A stretch of DNA of 6,054 bases. Source: an uncultured Clostridia bacterium. Lineage in GTDB: Bacteria > Bacillota > Clostridia > Oscillospirales > CAG-272. The notes under the pieces were generated by a model. That model was not told the origin of the DNA. It ran no database searches and saw nothing but the letters and a program-made list of their open reading frames with translations. Positions within the stretch are counted from its first letter, which is position 1, and each line of letters begins with the position of its first letter. Below are positions 1 to 5,554 of the stretch, in pieces. The stretch is from the NCBI GenBank assembly GCA_904501985.1, contig CAJGCT010000061.1:1-6054 (forward strand). Reading direction: 5' to 3'. The translations under genes were made by a program, and so were the position numbers.

Positions 1-263
1 CGGCAGTAATGGCGGCGGCAAACGGTGAGTCCGGCAAGATGATGTGCTACGTGCGCGCAGAGGACGAATACCGCATCACATATGAGAGCCGCGATATTGC
101 AGGCATCGCAAACAAGATAAAGACCGTTCCGGACGAATATATAAACGCCGAGGGCAACGGCATCACCGAGGCTTGCGTTGACTACATTCTTCCCCTTATC
201 CAGGGTGAGTCCGAGCAGTTCTTTGAAAACGGTCTGCCGAGACACTTCGTTATTGAGAGATAA
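1..263 (+). CDS. 6-phosphofructokinase, probably PPi-dependent type (C-terminal part)
   Basis: This is the last 86 codons of a gene that begins before the window; the frame is already open at base 3 (Ala-Val-Met-Ala-Ala), so the ATG at 9 is internal. The enzyme phosphorylates fructose 6-phosphate to fructose 1,6-bisphosphate in glycolysis, in the cytoplasm. The visible part resembles the C-terminus of the long pyrophosphate-type phosphofructokinases: a GESGKMM strand, then an IANKIKTVPDEYI segment resembling their KxKxVPxxWI motif, a helix ending in YILPLIQGE, and a final NGLPRHF. The catalytic GGD/TIDxD and donor-specificity residues lie upstream and are not seen, so ATP versus PPi use cannot be decided. 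The stop TAA at 261-263 is followed 11 bases later by a hairpin terminator, so this is the last gene of its transcript. Family assignment is fairly sure; donor type is inference from family resemblance. Confidence 0.8.
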   Translation, partial: AVMAAANGESGKMMCYVRAEDEYRITYESRDIAGIANKIKTVPDEYINAEGNGITEACVDYILPLIQGESEQFFENGLPRHFVIER

Positions 264-274
264 AAAGACAAAAC

Positions 275-298
275 GGGAGCTTACCGAGGTAAGCTCCC
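275..298. terminator. Bidirectional rho-independent terminator
   Basis: GGGAGCTTAC (275-284) pairs perfectly with GTAAGCTCCC (289-298) around a CGAG loop. On the minus strand the hairpin is followed by a T-rich run (GTTTTGTCTTTTT), which makes a good terminator for the lipoprotein gene ending at 316. On the plus strand the following ATCTCTTATATT is only moderately T-rich but still serves the phosphofructokinase gene ending at 263. The position between two convergent genes fits a shared terminator. Confidence 0.88.
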
Positions 299-315
299 AT
301 CTCTTATATTAAAAA

Positions 316-1419
316 TCAATAATAGAAATTCGCCGTGCAGTTCGCAAGGGGATAACTGCCCACAACCATATCGTTTAAAATGATCTCATCGGAGAATGAG
401 CCGAATGTTTCCTGCATCTTCACAGAGTTTGCGGAGGTCTTAAGGTCTGCGAACATATACGGAGCGTATGCCTCATCCTTCCACGCATCCTCACGAAGCT
501 CGTAACGCTTAATAATATAGCATCCAAGCTCGGTTTCAACAGATTTTATCTCGCCTATCGCCATGGAAGCCGCCGCGGTCTTGACCGAATCTTCCACTAT
601 CTGCGAGGAAGCGTTTATATAATAGCCGTCCTCAAAATGGAGCATACCCATGTCCATAGTGTACTCTTCCAAAAGCTCCTCAAAATCCTCACCGGAAGTC
701 AGGCGAAGCTCCAGATCCTTTGCAAGCGCCCTCTTAGCATCTGCCTCAGCATCAGTGAGATCGCGAGTGAGGTATGAACCACTCTCAGTATCAAGAATCG
801 CCTCTCCGTTTTCGTCAAGAACATAGTCCTTGTCGGTTCTGAGCACTATAAACTTGATGCGGTAGTAGTTGTCGTTATAATACTTGGCAAGCTCCGCATC
901 GGTGGCGGATTCAATACCGTTCTCACCGTAAAGATACTCCTGGAGCTTTGCGACCTTAAGGGAACCAAGCTTCACGTCGCGAAGCATATTAAGATTGATT
1001 CCGTAAGCCGTCAGATAAGAGTTAAGTATATTTCTGCCGCCAGCCGAGGTGATAAGGTCGTTTATCGCAGAATCAACCGCGTTTATCTCCTCGTTTGTAA
1101 GCGTAAGACCGTACTCATTAAAGAGCTGGAGTGATACCGCATTTGACATTATGCCGGACAGTGCCATTACGTTAAAATAGTCGCCGTAGGTTATATCCTC
1201 GGTAAGCTTTGCGCTCCAATAAGCGGCATTGTCCACAGTAGTGCCCATACTCTGAAGAAATACGCCCTTGTATGTGCTCATCCAATAGATAAACTCGTTT
1301 TCACTGATAACAGTGTCGCGGAATGTGATAGCCGCCGCGGTCTCCTTGCCGCATCCTGCAAACACGCATACAAGCATGACAAGCGCAAGAAGAAGCGACG
1401 CGATTCTCGTTTTAGTCAT
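316..1419 (-). CDS. PrsA/SurA-like foldase lipoprotein (parvulin-type fold, probably non-catalytic)
   Basis: This is a 367-residue exported lipoprotein. The start is placed at 1419 rather than 1440 because an AAGGAG lies 7 bases before this ATG, and the protein then opens as a clean signal peptide: MTKTR, a hydrophobic stretch (6-20), and the lipobox FAGC with Cys23 as the lipidated residue. Residues about 30-165 look like the helical SurA/PrsA N-terminal chaperone region. Residues about 186-308 resemble a PPIC rotamase domain: a strand RIKFIVL, a helix with SGEDFEELLEEYTMD (242-256), and MAIGEIKSVETELGCYIIKRYEL (286-308), the usual end of a parvulin domain. By my motif alignment the two conserved parvulin histidines are replaced (Phe190 and Tyr301), so a holdase/foldase role is likelier than prolyl isomerisation. 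It would act on the outer face of the membrane on newly exported proteins. It has its own promoter and terminator, so it is probably monocistronic. The family call is by motif resemblance only. Confidence 0.75.
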   Translation of the reverse strand: MTKTRIASLLLALVMLVCVFAGCGKETAAAITFRDTVISENEFIYWMSTYKGVFLQSMGTTVDNAAYWSAKLTEDITYGDYFNVMALSGIMSNAVSLQLFNEYGLTLTNEEINAVDSAINDLITSAGGRNILNSYLTAYGINLNMLRDVKLGSLKVAKLQEYLYGENGIESATDAELAKYYNDNYYRIKFIVLRTDKDYVLDENGEAILDTESGSYLTRDLTDAEADAKRALAKDLELRLTSGEDFEELLEEYTMDMGMLHFEDGYYINASSQIVEDSVKTAAASMAIGEIKSVETELGCYIIKRYELREDAWKDEAYAPYMFADLKTSANSVKMQETFGSFSDEIILNDMVVGSYPLANCTANFYY

Positions 1420-1426
1420 AAAAAAT

Positions 1427-1432
1427 CTCCTT
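1427..1432 (-). promoter_or_regulatory. Ribosome binding site deciding the lipoprotein start
   Basis: AAGGAG on the minus strand, 7 bases upstream of the ATG at 1419. It lies between the two possible ATGs (1440 and 1419) and so can only serve the downstream one, which shortens the product by seven residues (MPKRRFF). Confidence 0.85.
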
Positions 1433-1455
1433 TTCGGCATTAAAATCTAAAACTG

Positions 1456-1484
1456 ATTATACCACATTTTTCGCTTTTTTTCAA
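1456..1484 (-). promoter_or_regulatory. Sigma-A promoter of the foldase lipoprotein
   Basis: On the minus strand, -35 TTGAAA (1484-1479) and -10 TATAAT (1461-1456) are separated by exactly 17 bases. Eleven of twelve positions match consensus. Transcription should begin near 1449, giving a leader of roughly 30 bases that carries the AAGGAG site. No operator is evident. Confidence 0.88.
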
Positions 1485-1607
1485 TAGCTTCGAGAAATTT
1501 TACAATTGCTTATAAGCTGAGCGCACGGTATCATAGAAAAAGCGTCATACAGGCAAAAAAATTTAACCTGTTCACAATTTATATGTAGATTTTTCCGCAA
1601 AATGGGA

Positions 1608-1613
1608 TATAAT
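1608..1613 (+). promoter_or_regulatory. Probable -10 element of the rubrerythrin promoter
   Basis: A perfect TATAAT lies 48 bases before the rubrerythrin ATG, which would give a leader of about 40 bases. The -35 is poor: the best candidate, TAGATT at 1586-1591, is 16 bases upstream and matches 3 of 6. This suggests a weak or activator-dependent promoter. I found no convincing PerR-type palindrome beside it, although rubrerythrin genes are often under peroxide control. Confidence 0.5.
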
Positions 1614-1648
1614 GAATGTAAGGGATTCTTCCCCCAATTAAAATTAAC

Positions 1649-1653
1649 GGAGG
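1649..1653 (+). promoter_or_regulatory. Ribosome binding site deciding the rubrerythrin start
   Basis: GGAGG lies 8 bases before the ATG at 1662. An in-frame ATG at 1602 overlaps the -10 region, has no such site, and would add 20 residues that rubrerythrins lack. Confidence 0.88.
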
Positions 1654-1661
1654 ATTTTCAA

Positions 1662-2198
1662 ATGGACCTTAAGGGAACAAAGACCGAAGCCAATCTCGCC
1701 GCCGCTTTTGCAGGCGAATCACAGGCAAGAAACAAATACACATATTACGCATCCAAGGCAAAGAAGGACGGCTATGAGCAGATAGCTCAGCTTTTCCTTG
1801 AAACCGCTGAAAATGAAAAAGAGCACGCAAAGCTCTGGTTCAAGCTTTTAAAAGGCGGAATCGGAACTACCGCCGAGAATCTTCTTGACGCCGCAGAGGG
1901 CGAGAATTACGAGTGGACCGATATGTACACTCAGATGGCGGCAGACGCACGTGAGGAAGGCTTTGAGCAGATCGCAAAGATGTTCGAGGGAGTTGCGGCT
2001 ATCGAAAAGACCCACGAGGAGCGTTACCGCAAGCTGCTTGCAAATGTTGAGGGCGGTCTCGTATTCTCCCGCGACGGAGACATGATCTGGGAGTGCGGAA
2101 ACTGCGGTCACATCCATATCGGCAAGGACGCTCCCACCGTCTGCCCCGTATGCGCACATCCCCAGGCCTACTTCAAAATAAGAGCCAACAACTATTGA
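1662..2198 (+). CDS. rbr: Rubrerythrin
   Basis: This 178-residue cytoplasmic non-haem diiron protein reduces hydrogen peroxide to water, with electrons arriving from NAD(P)H through rubredoxin-type carriers; it is a main peroxide defence of anaerobes. The N-terminal ferritin-like four-helix domain (about 1-135) shows all expected diiron ligands: Glu19 in AGES, Glu52 and His55 in ENEKEH, Glu81 and Glu84 in GENYEW, and Glu115 with His118 in IEKTH. The C-terminal rubredoxin-like domain (about 140-175) has the Fe(Cys)4 knuckles C145-GN-C148 and C161-PV-C164, followed by the family's AHPQAYF signature. Length and domain order match classical rubrerythrin, with no truncation. It is divergent from the foldase gene across a 242-base gap and ends 7 bases before a strong hairpin, so it is probably a single-gene transcript. 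Confidence 0.97.
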   Translation: MDLKGTKTEANLAAAFAGESQARNKYTYYASKAKKDGYEQIAQLFLETAENEKEHAKLWFKLLKGGIGTTAENLLDAAEGENYEWTDMYTQMAADAREEGFEQIAKMFEGVAAIEKTHEERYRKLLANVEGGLVFSRDGDMIWECGNCGHIHIGKDAPTVCPVCAHPQAYFKIRANNY

Positions 2199-2205
2199 TG
2201 ACCCT

Positions 2206-2236
2206 CGCGCGCGCGTGCACACGCGCGCGCGTTTTA
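2206..2236 (+). terminator. Rubrerythrin terminator with (CG)n alternating stem
   Basis: CGCGCGCGCGT (2206-2216) pairs perfectly over 11 bp with ACGCGCGCGCG (2221-2231) around a GCAC loop, followed by TTTTATTAT. It begins 7 bases after the rubrerythrin stop. The entire 2206-2232 tract alternates pyrimidine and purine without a break, which also makes it a strong candidate for left-handed Z-DNA under negative supercoiling. Confidence 0.92.
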
Positions 2237-2340
2237 TTATGATTATTATACATATTATAAATAAAAAATAAAGAAGCAAATTTTATCTCTTTATGTCTTT
2301 AATTATATTTTACTTTTGTTTAATATATAGTTCGCCTTTA
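2236..2340. other. AT-rich tract (possible DNA unwinding element)
   Basis: About 105 bases with only some 16 G or C by hand count (about 85% A+T), markedly richer than the flanking genes. It contains no open frame with a ribosome binding site. It lies between the rubrerythrin terminator and the DnaA-box-like cluster. In many origins an AT-rich unwinding element sits beside the DnaA boxes, so its position is suggestive. It may simply be AT-rich intergenic DNA. Confidence 0.4.
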
Positions 2341-2354
2341 TGTTCACCGATGTG

Positions 2355-2384
2355 ACCTTGATTTGATTATAAACAAGGTTTTTT
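2355..2384 (+). terminator. Weak terminator-like hairpin
   Basis: ACCTTG (2355-2360) pairs with CAAGGT (2374-2379). TTT (2362-2364) pairs with AAA (2371-2373) after a single bulged A, leaving a GATTAT loop. Six Ts (2379-2384) follow. The stem is AT-rich and only modest in strength. On the minus strand there is no T run, so if it works it acts on plus-strand transcripts. No gene immediately upstream needs it. Confidence 0.45.
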
Positions 2385-2447
2385 CAAGAAAGTGATTTCA
2401 TTGGTTTTCAACAGAACAGGCGCACTTTTCCACAGTTTCCACAAATA

Positions 2448-2489
2448 ACGCCTTGCGCACGCTTTCGGTACGCAAGGCGTAGTTTTTTT
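2448..2489 (+). terminator. Strong rho-independent terminator with no assigned gene
   Basis: ACGCCTTGCG (2448-2457) pairs perfectly with CGCAAGGCGT (2471-2480) over 10 bp, around a 13-base loop, followed after AG by seven Ts (2483-2489). The minus-strand flank is not T-rich, so it acts on plus-strand RNA. The only plus gene upstream, rubrerythrin, already ends at its own terminator some 220 bases earlier. It may therefore be a backup, end an unannotated small RNA, or shield the box cluster from transcription. Confidence 0.75.
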
Positions 2490-2668
2490 GGTAAAATAAG
2501 TCCGTGGAAAGGGCAAAATTCGCACAACCGTGAATTTTATATAAATCTGTCTTTAAACAGGGTTACAAACAGACTTTTCAACATTTCCACAGTCATCAAC
2601 AGGATATCAACAGCAAAACTATGGGGATATAAACAGGCTTTTCAACAGTTTTGTGGGCTGTTGGCACA

Positions 2669-2692
2669 TTTTCCACAGCCGTCTGTGGAAAA
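2669..2692. repeat. Inverted pair of TTTTCCACAG boxes
   Basis: TTTTCCACAG (2669-2678) and its exact reverse complement CTGTGGAAAA (2683-2692) are separated by CCGT. Each arm holds one DnaA-box-like 9-mer one mismatch from TTATCCACA, facing in opposite directions. It could also form an RNA hairpin, but no T run follows on the plus strand, so a terminator role is unlikely. Confidence 0.8.
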
Positions 2693-2775
2693 ACGCCTTA
2701 TCCATGCCTCGTGCGGCATAAATTTCATCAAATAATAATGCCCTCAGGCGAGAAAATATTATCAGATTTAAAGTA

Positions 2776-2781
2776 AAGGAG
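2776..2781 (+). promoter_or_regulatory. Ribosome binding site deciding the start of the small gene at 2789
   Basis: AAGGAG lies 7 bases before the ATG at 2789. A TTG at 2786 is also in frame, but the spacing (4 bases) is too short, so ATG is preferred. Confidence 0.85.
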
Positions 2782-2788
2782 AATTTTG

Positions 2789-3214
2789 ATGGAATACGGC
2801 ATCATATTCGAAGGCGACACATCACCTCTTGTATCCGAGCTGTCGGAAAGGCTCTCGGAGCTTGGTCTGTACCGCAAAACCGATGATACATTCACCCCTG
2901 AAATGCTTGAAGCACTGAACACCTATCGCGCCGCCAACCGCCTAATCGAGCTTGATTTCTGCGACCCGGTGGTACTTCGCACACTTGGGATCGACTGTGC
3001 AGGCGACGAGCTTGTGACTCTTGCAGGCTACGCCGATTCCGTCACAGACACCGAGATAGGATGCTACGATGCCTGCTGTGAGATAGTGGCGGAAAGCCGC
3101 AGACTTGGCATAACCGTCACCGAAGCCGTGCTTCGGCGCGGCACGCCCGGTGCATATACGGAGCTGTCAAGCACCGCCGTCCGTGCGGCGGCTCTTGCGC
3201 TCGCCTGTCAGTGA
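2789..3214 (+). CDS. Hypothetical protein with peptidoglycan-binding-like N-terminal domain
   Basis: I do not recognise this 141-residue protein. Residues about 8-68 fit the pattern of a PG_binding_1 three-helix domain: DTSPLVSELSERLSELGLY, then a short turn, FTPEMLEALNTYRAANRL, and DPVVLRTLGI, matching the usual V..lQ..L..lGyy / f...t..Av..fQ / d..t...L layout. The usual glutamines of that motif are replaced, so the match is degenerate. Residues about 75-141 form a helical C-terminal part rich in Ala, Glu and Cys that I cannot assign; no catalytic motif is visible. There is no signal peptide or membrane segment, which is odd for a wall-binding protein and suggests a cytoplasmic role or protein-protein use of the fold. 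It has a good ribosome binding site but only a poor possible promoter (TATTAT at 2757-2762, no clear -35). Its last 48 bases overlap the end of rnr on the other strand. It is likely real because of the AAGGAG and normal amino-acid composition. Confidence 0.75.
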   Translation: MEYGIIFEGDTSPLVSELSERLSELGLYRKTDDTFTPEMLEALNTYRAANRLIELDFCDPVVLRTLGIDCAGDELVTLAGYADSVTDTEIGCYDACCEIVAESRRLGITVTEAVLRRGTPGAYTELSSTAVRAAALALACQ

Positions 3215-5389
3215 AAATTCCACCCGTCTTGCAATAACGTCGCAGGACACGACGGATATTCTCACCCTCATTCCGAGAGAATACACTTCCCCACGTTCAC
3301 CTATAAGCCGCCTGTGCTTTTCATCAAAGTCAAACCATCCGGGAAGCGTATTTATGGGAACAAGTCCCTCGCAGGTGTTTTCAAGCTCCACGAACATTCC
3401 AAAGCCCGTCACCGAGCTGATAACGCCCTCGAACTCACATCCCACCTTTTCCGACATGAATATGGTCTTGTAAAGATCGTCGATCTCCCTCTCCGCATTC
3501 ATGGCGCGAAGCTCATTTTCGGTGGATCTTTCCGCCGCTTCCACGGCAAATGACTCATATTTGTGGAGATTGGTGTCATCAATCTCACCGTGAAGCGCCG
3601 CCTTTATAATGCGGTGTACCGCAAGATCGGGATAGCGGCGTATGGGAGAGGTGAAGTGGCAGTAAAGCTCACTACCGAGGCCGAAATGGGGCGCTCTCAC
3701 CGAGGAATATTTCGCCTTCATAAGCGAGCGGAGCATGATAGGCGTCACCACCGCCGACATCCCCTTCTCCGCCGCCTCCGCCGCCACATCGCGGTAAGAC
3801 GCCGGCAGTATCTTCCGCCTGTTAAGAGGTCGCACATCAAGTCCTATATTGTGTATAAATTCCGCAAACGCCTGCACCTTTTCAGCCGACGGCTCCTCGT
3901 GGACGCGAAAAACGCATGGAAGCTCCATGTTGTTAAGCCAGGATGCGGCGGCTTCGTTGGCGGCGAGCATGAACTGCTCTATCATCCGCTCGGACACGCC
4001 GCGCTGCCTTGGTACTATATCCTCCGGCAGACCGTCCTCATTAAGAAGTATGACAGATTCCGTGGTTTCAAGCTCCAAAGAGCCGCGCTTTCTTGATTTG
4101 TTAAGGAGTACCTCATAAAGCTCTGTCATAAGAGGCAGGGTTTCCTTTAATAAAAAGGCGTACTTTTCAAAGTATTCGGAGTCCTTGCCCTGAGATAGCA
4201 CATCGTTCACCTCATGATAAACGCCGCGCACCTTACTTGATATTACCGACTCGCGAAACTCAGCCGACAGTATATTTCCCTCATGATCAAGGGATATAAG
4301 CGCAGAGAGTGCGTATTTGTCGCTGTCACGGTTAAGGGAGCAAACGCCGTTTGACAGCTTCTCAGGGAGCATTGGAACAACCTTATCCGTAAAATAAACA
4401 GACGTGCCCCTCGTCATTGCCTCAGAATCAAGTGCCGTGCCGGGCTTTACATATTCGGCAACATCGGCTATGTGAACGCCGAGAAGATATCCCTCCTCTG
4501 TACGCTCTGCGGATATGGCGTCGTCAAAATCCTTGGCGTCAGCTCCGTCTATGGTGAATATTATCTTATCGCGAAGATCAAGCCTGCCCTCGGTATTGCA
4601 TCCCACCGCAAGAGCCTCCGCCTCGGCAAGGGTCTCCTCGTCGAATCTCGTCTTTATGCCGTTTGCGTACAGCACCGCGTGGTAGTTTGCATCCTTGGAA
4701 TCGGACGCACCGAAAATGCGCACCACCTTTCCCTTAGCATGGCTGTCGCCCCCACCGGGATATTTTATTATGCGCACAAGCACCTTGTCCCCGTCCTTTG
4801 CGCCGTTTGCCTGTGCAGGGAGAACATCTATCCGCAGGGTAAGCTTCGGGTCATCTGGGGTTATTATTATCTTTGAGGGAAGCTGTTTTGACGGGAGCTT
4901 CTTTGTCTTACCCTTTTTGCCGATCTTTGCCTTTGGCACTGATGCACGCACAATACGCACAGTACCAACCACTTCAGAAACGGCGCGCTCAAGCACGCGC
5001 ACCACCTCGCCCTCGCGGTTGTCCTTGCCGCCGGCAGGTGAGGTAAGCCTTATCTGCACCCTGTCGCCGTTCATGGCACCGCCGGACTTCTCATGCGAGA
5101 TAAAAATATCGCCGTTATCCTGCAGGACAAAGCCGAATCCCCTCGTGGTTGAGCGAAAGATTCCGGAGATATATCCGGAGTCCGCCGCAGAAATAAGCTT
5201 CCCGCGCTTGGTTTCGCAAATCTCGCCGATTTTTATAAGATATTCCACGGCACTGTCAAAAACGCCGTACTCACGTCCTGAAAGTCCCAGAAACTCGGTC
5301 ATTTCCCTTCTGTCCATGGGAATGTACAATTCGCCCTCTACAGTGCTCTTTACAAGCTCCGTCATTGATTCTACAGTTTCGATTGCCAT
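3167..5389 (-). CDS. rnr: Ribonuclease R
   Basis: This 740-residue cytoplasmic 3'-to-5' exoribonuclease of the RNase II/RNB family degrades structured RNA and takes part in rRNA quality control and trans-translation-linked mRNA decay. Visible domains are an N-terminal winged-helix-like region (about 10-65), a cold-shock OB domain (about 72-135, with TTRGFGFV and DIFISHE), a second OB domain (about 170-228) preceded by a Lys-rich linker (153-173), the RNB catalytic domain (about 268-595) and a C-terminal S1 domain (about 651-728, EGVISSVTGFGMFVEL). The metal-binding aspartates are all present in TIDGADAKDFDD: Asp281, 287, 289 and 290. The HEEPS motif (497-501) and HFTSPIRRYPDL (578-589) are intact. 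Length is typical. The ATG is preceded by GGTGA at a spacing of 6. secG lies 165 bases upstream in the same direction, as in many Firmicutes, but smpB, which often follows, is absent here; a convergent gene is there instead. No U-tract terminator is seen after the stop. Confidence 0.97.
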   Translation of the reverse strand: MAIETVESMTELVKSTVEGELYIPMDRREMTEFLGLSGREYGVFDSAVEYLIKIGEICETKRGKLISAADSGYISGIFRSTTRGFGFVLQDNGDIFISHEKSGGAMNGDRVQIRLTSPAGGKDNREGEVVRVLERAVSEVVGTVRIVRASVPKAKIGKKGKTKKLPSKQLPSKIIITPDDPKLTLRIDVLPAQANGAKDGDKVLVRIIKYPGGGDSHAKGKVVRIFGASDSKDANYHAVLYANGIKTRFDEETLAEAEALAVGCNTEGRLDLRDKIIFTIDGADAKDFDDAISAERTEEGYLLGVHIADVAEYVKPGTALDSEAMTRGTSVYFTDKVVPMLPEKLSNGVCSLNRDSDKYALSALISLDHEGNILSAEFRESVISSKVRGVYHEVNDVLSQGKDSEYFEKYAFLLKETLPLMTELYEVLLNKSRKRGSLELETTESVILLNEDGLPEDIVPRQRGVSERMIEQFMLAANEAAASWLNNMELPCVFRVHEEPSAEKVQAFAEFIHNIGLDVRPLNRRKILPASYRDVAAEAAEKGMSAVVTPIMLRSLMKAKYSSVRAPHFGLGSELYCHFTSPIRRYPDLAVHRIIKAALHGEIDDTNLHKYESFAVEAAERSTENELRAMNAEREIDDLYKTIFMSEKVGCEFEGVISSVTGFGMFVELENTCEGLVPINTLPGWFDFDEKHRRLIGERGEVYSLGMRVRISVVSCDVIARRVEFSLTGERKSRRTDGGA

Positions 5390-5460
5390 TTGTCTTCACC
5401 GTCCTTCAAATGTTGTGTATACCCGGCATGATACGAAGAAAGCCGCACGCCGTGGCATTA

Positions 5461-5503
5461 TTAGCTTTTCCCCCAAGGTGCGTGTTATGCACCGGGAAGC
5501 TAA
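5461..5503 (-). promoter_or_regulatory. Structured RNA element between secG and rnr
   Basis: A long stem-loop can form on either strand: TTAGCTT (5461-5467) with AAGCTAA (5497-5503), CCC (5470-5472) with GGG (5494-5496), and GGTGC (5477-5481) with GCACC (5489-5493), with small bulges and a 7-base loop. In the minus-strand transcript no U run follows, so it is not a plain terminator. A second, short hairpin (ACTGTT 5525-5530 / AACAGT 5536-5541) lies nearer secG. These may protect the secG mRNA 3' end, mark a processing site, or act in the rnr leader. Function is unknown. Confidence 0.5.
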
Positions 5504-5554
5504 CGCCAGCGGCAGGCGGCTTGCACTGTTATTAAAACAGTTTGATGTACGTTA

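Larger units (their letters stand above)
2405..2706. other. Cluster of DnaA-box-like 9-mers (candidate replication origin or DnaA-binding region)
   Basis: Twelve or so 9-mers resemble the DnaA box TTATCCACA. On the plus strand they are TTTTCAACA at 2405, 2575 and 2639; TTTTCCACA at 2426 and 2669; GTTTCCACA at 2435; ATTTCCACA at 2583; TCATCAACA at 2593; ATATCAACA at 2604; ATATAAACA at 2627; and TTATCCATG at 2698. One TTTTCCACA lies on the minus strand at 2684-2692. Most match 7 or 8 of 9 consensus positions; ATATAAACA is weaker. Nearly all share one direction, and those at 2575-2612 are spaced 8-11 bases, about one helical turn. Sequences alternating TTTCCACA and TTCAACA are typical of Firmicute oriC regions beside dnaA. 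No dnaA, dnaN or rpmH is visible here, so this could be an origin apart from dnaA or a DnaA-titration cluster. A terminator hairpin (2448-2489) lies inside the cluster. Confidence 0.6.

Noticed and set aside
1602..1661. Upstream ATG extending rubrerythrin by 20 residues
   Set aside because: The extension overlaps the TATAAT element and lacks a ribosome binding site. The GGAGG at 1649-1653 and the family N-terminus MDLKGTKTE both point to 1662.
1848..2279. Minus-strand open frame of 143 codons
   Set aside because: It is antisense to rubrerythrin and starts in the AT-rich tract beyond the terminator, with no ribosome binding site.
2683..2700. Second arm of the box palindrome as a terminator
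   Set aside because: The hairpin is followed by AAACGCC rather than a T run on the plus strand, and by no clear gene end on the minus strand.
2241..2788. CRISPR array or insertion-sequence remnant in the gene-free stretch
   Set aside because: The repeated units are 9-mers with irregular spacing, with no uniform spacer and repeat lengths, no terminal inverted repeats and no transposase fragments.
3120..3191. GC-rich hairpins (CCGAAG/CTTCGG near 3120-3136, CCGCCG/CGGCGG near 3174-3191) as an rnr terminator
   Set aside because: Neither is followed by a T run on either strand, and both lie inside the coding sequence of the small gene, where short GC hairpins are expected by chance.
3563..4096. 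Plus-strand open frame of 177 codons
   Set aside because: It is antisense to the RNB domain of rnr, rich in Arg and His as expected for a shadow frame, with no recognisable motif.
5390..5554. tmRNA (ssrA) or tRNA near rnr
   Set aside because: I looked because ssrA and smpB often sit beside rnr, but there is no tRNA-like acceptor/T-arm sequence (no GGTTCRANNCC) and no tag-coding frame.
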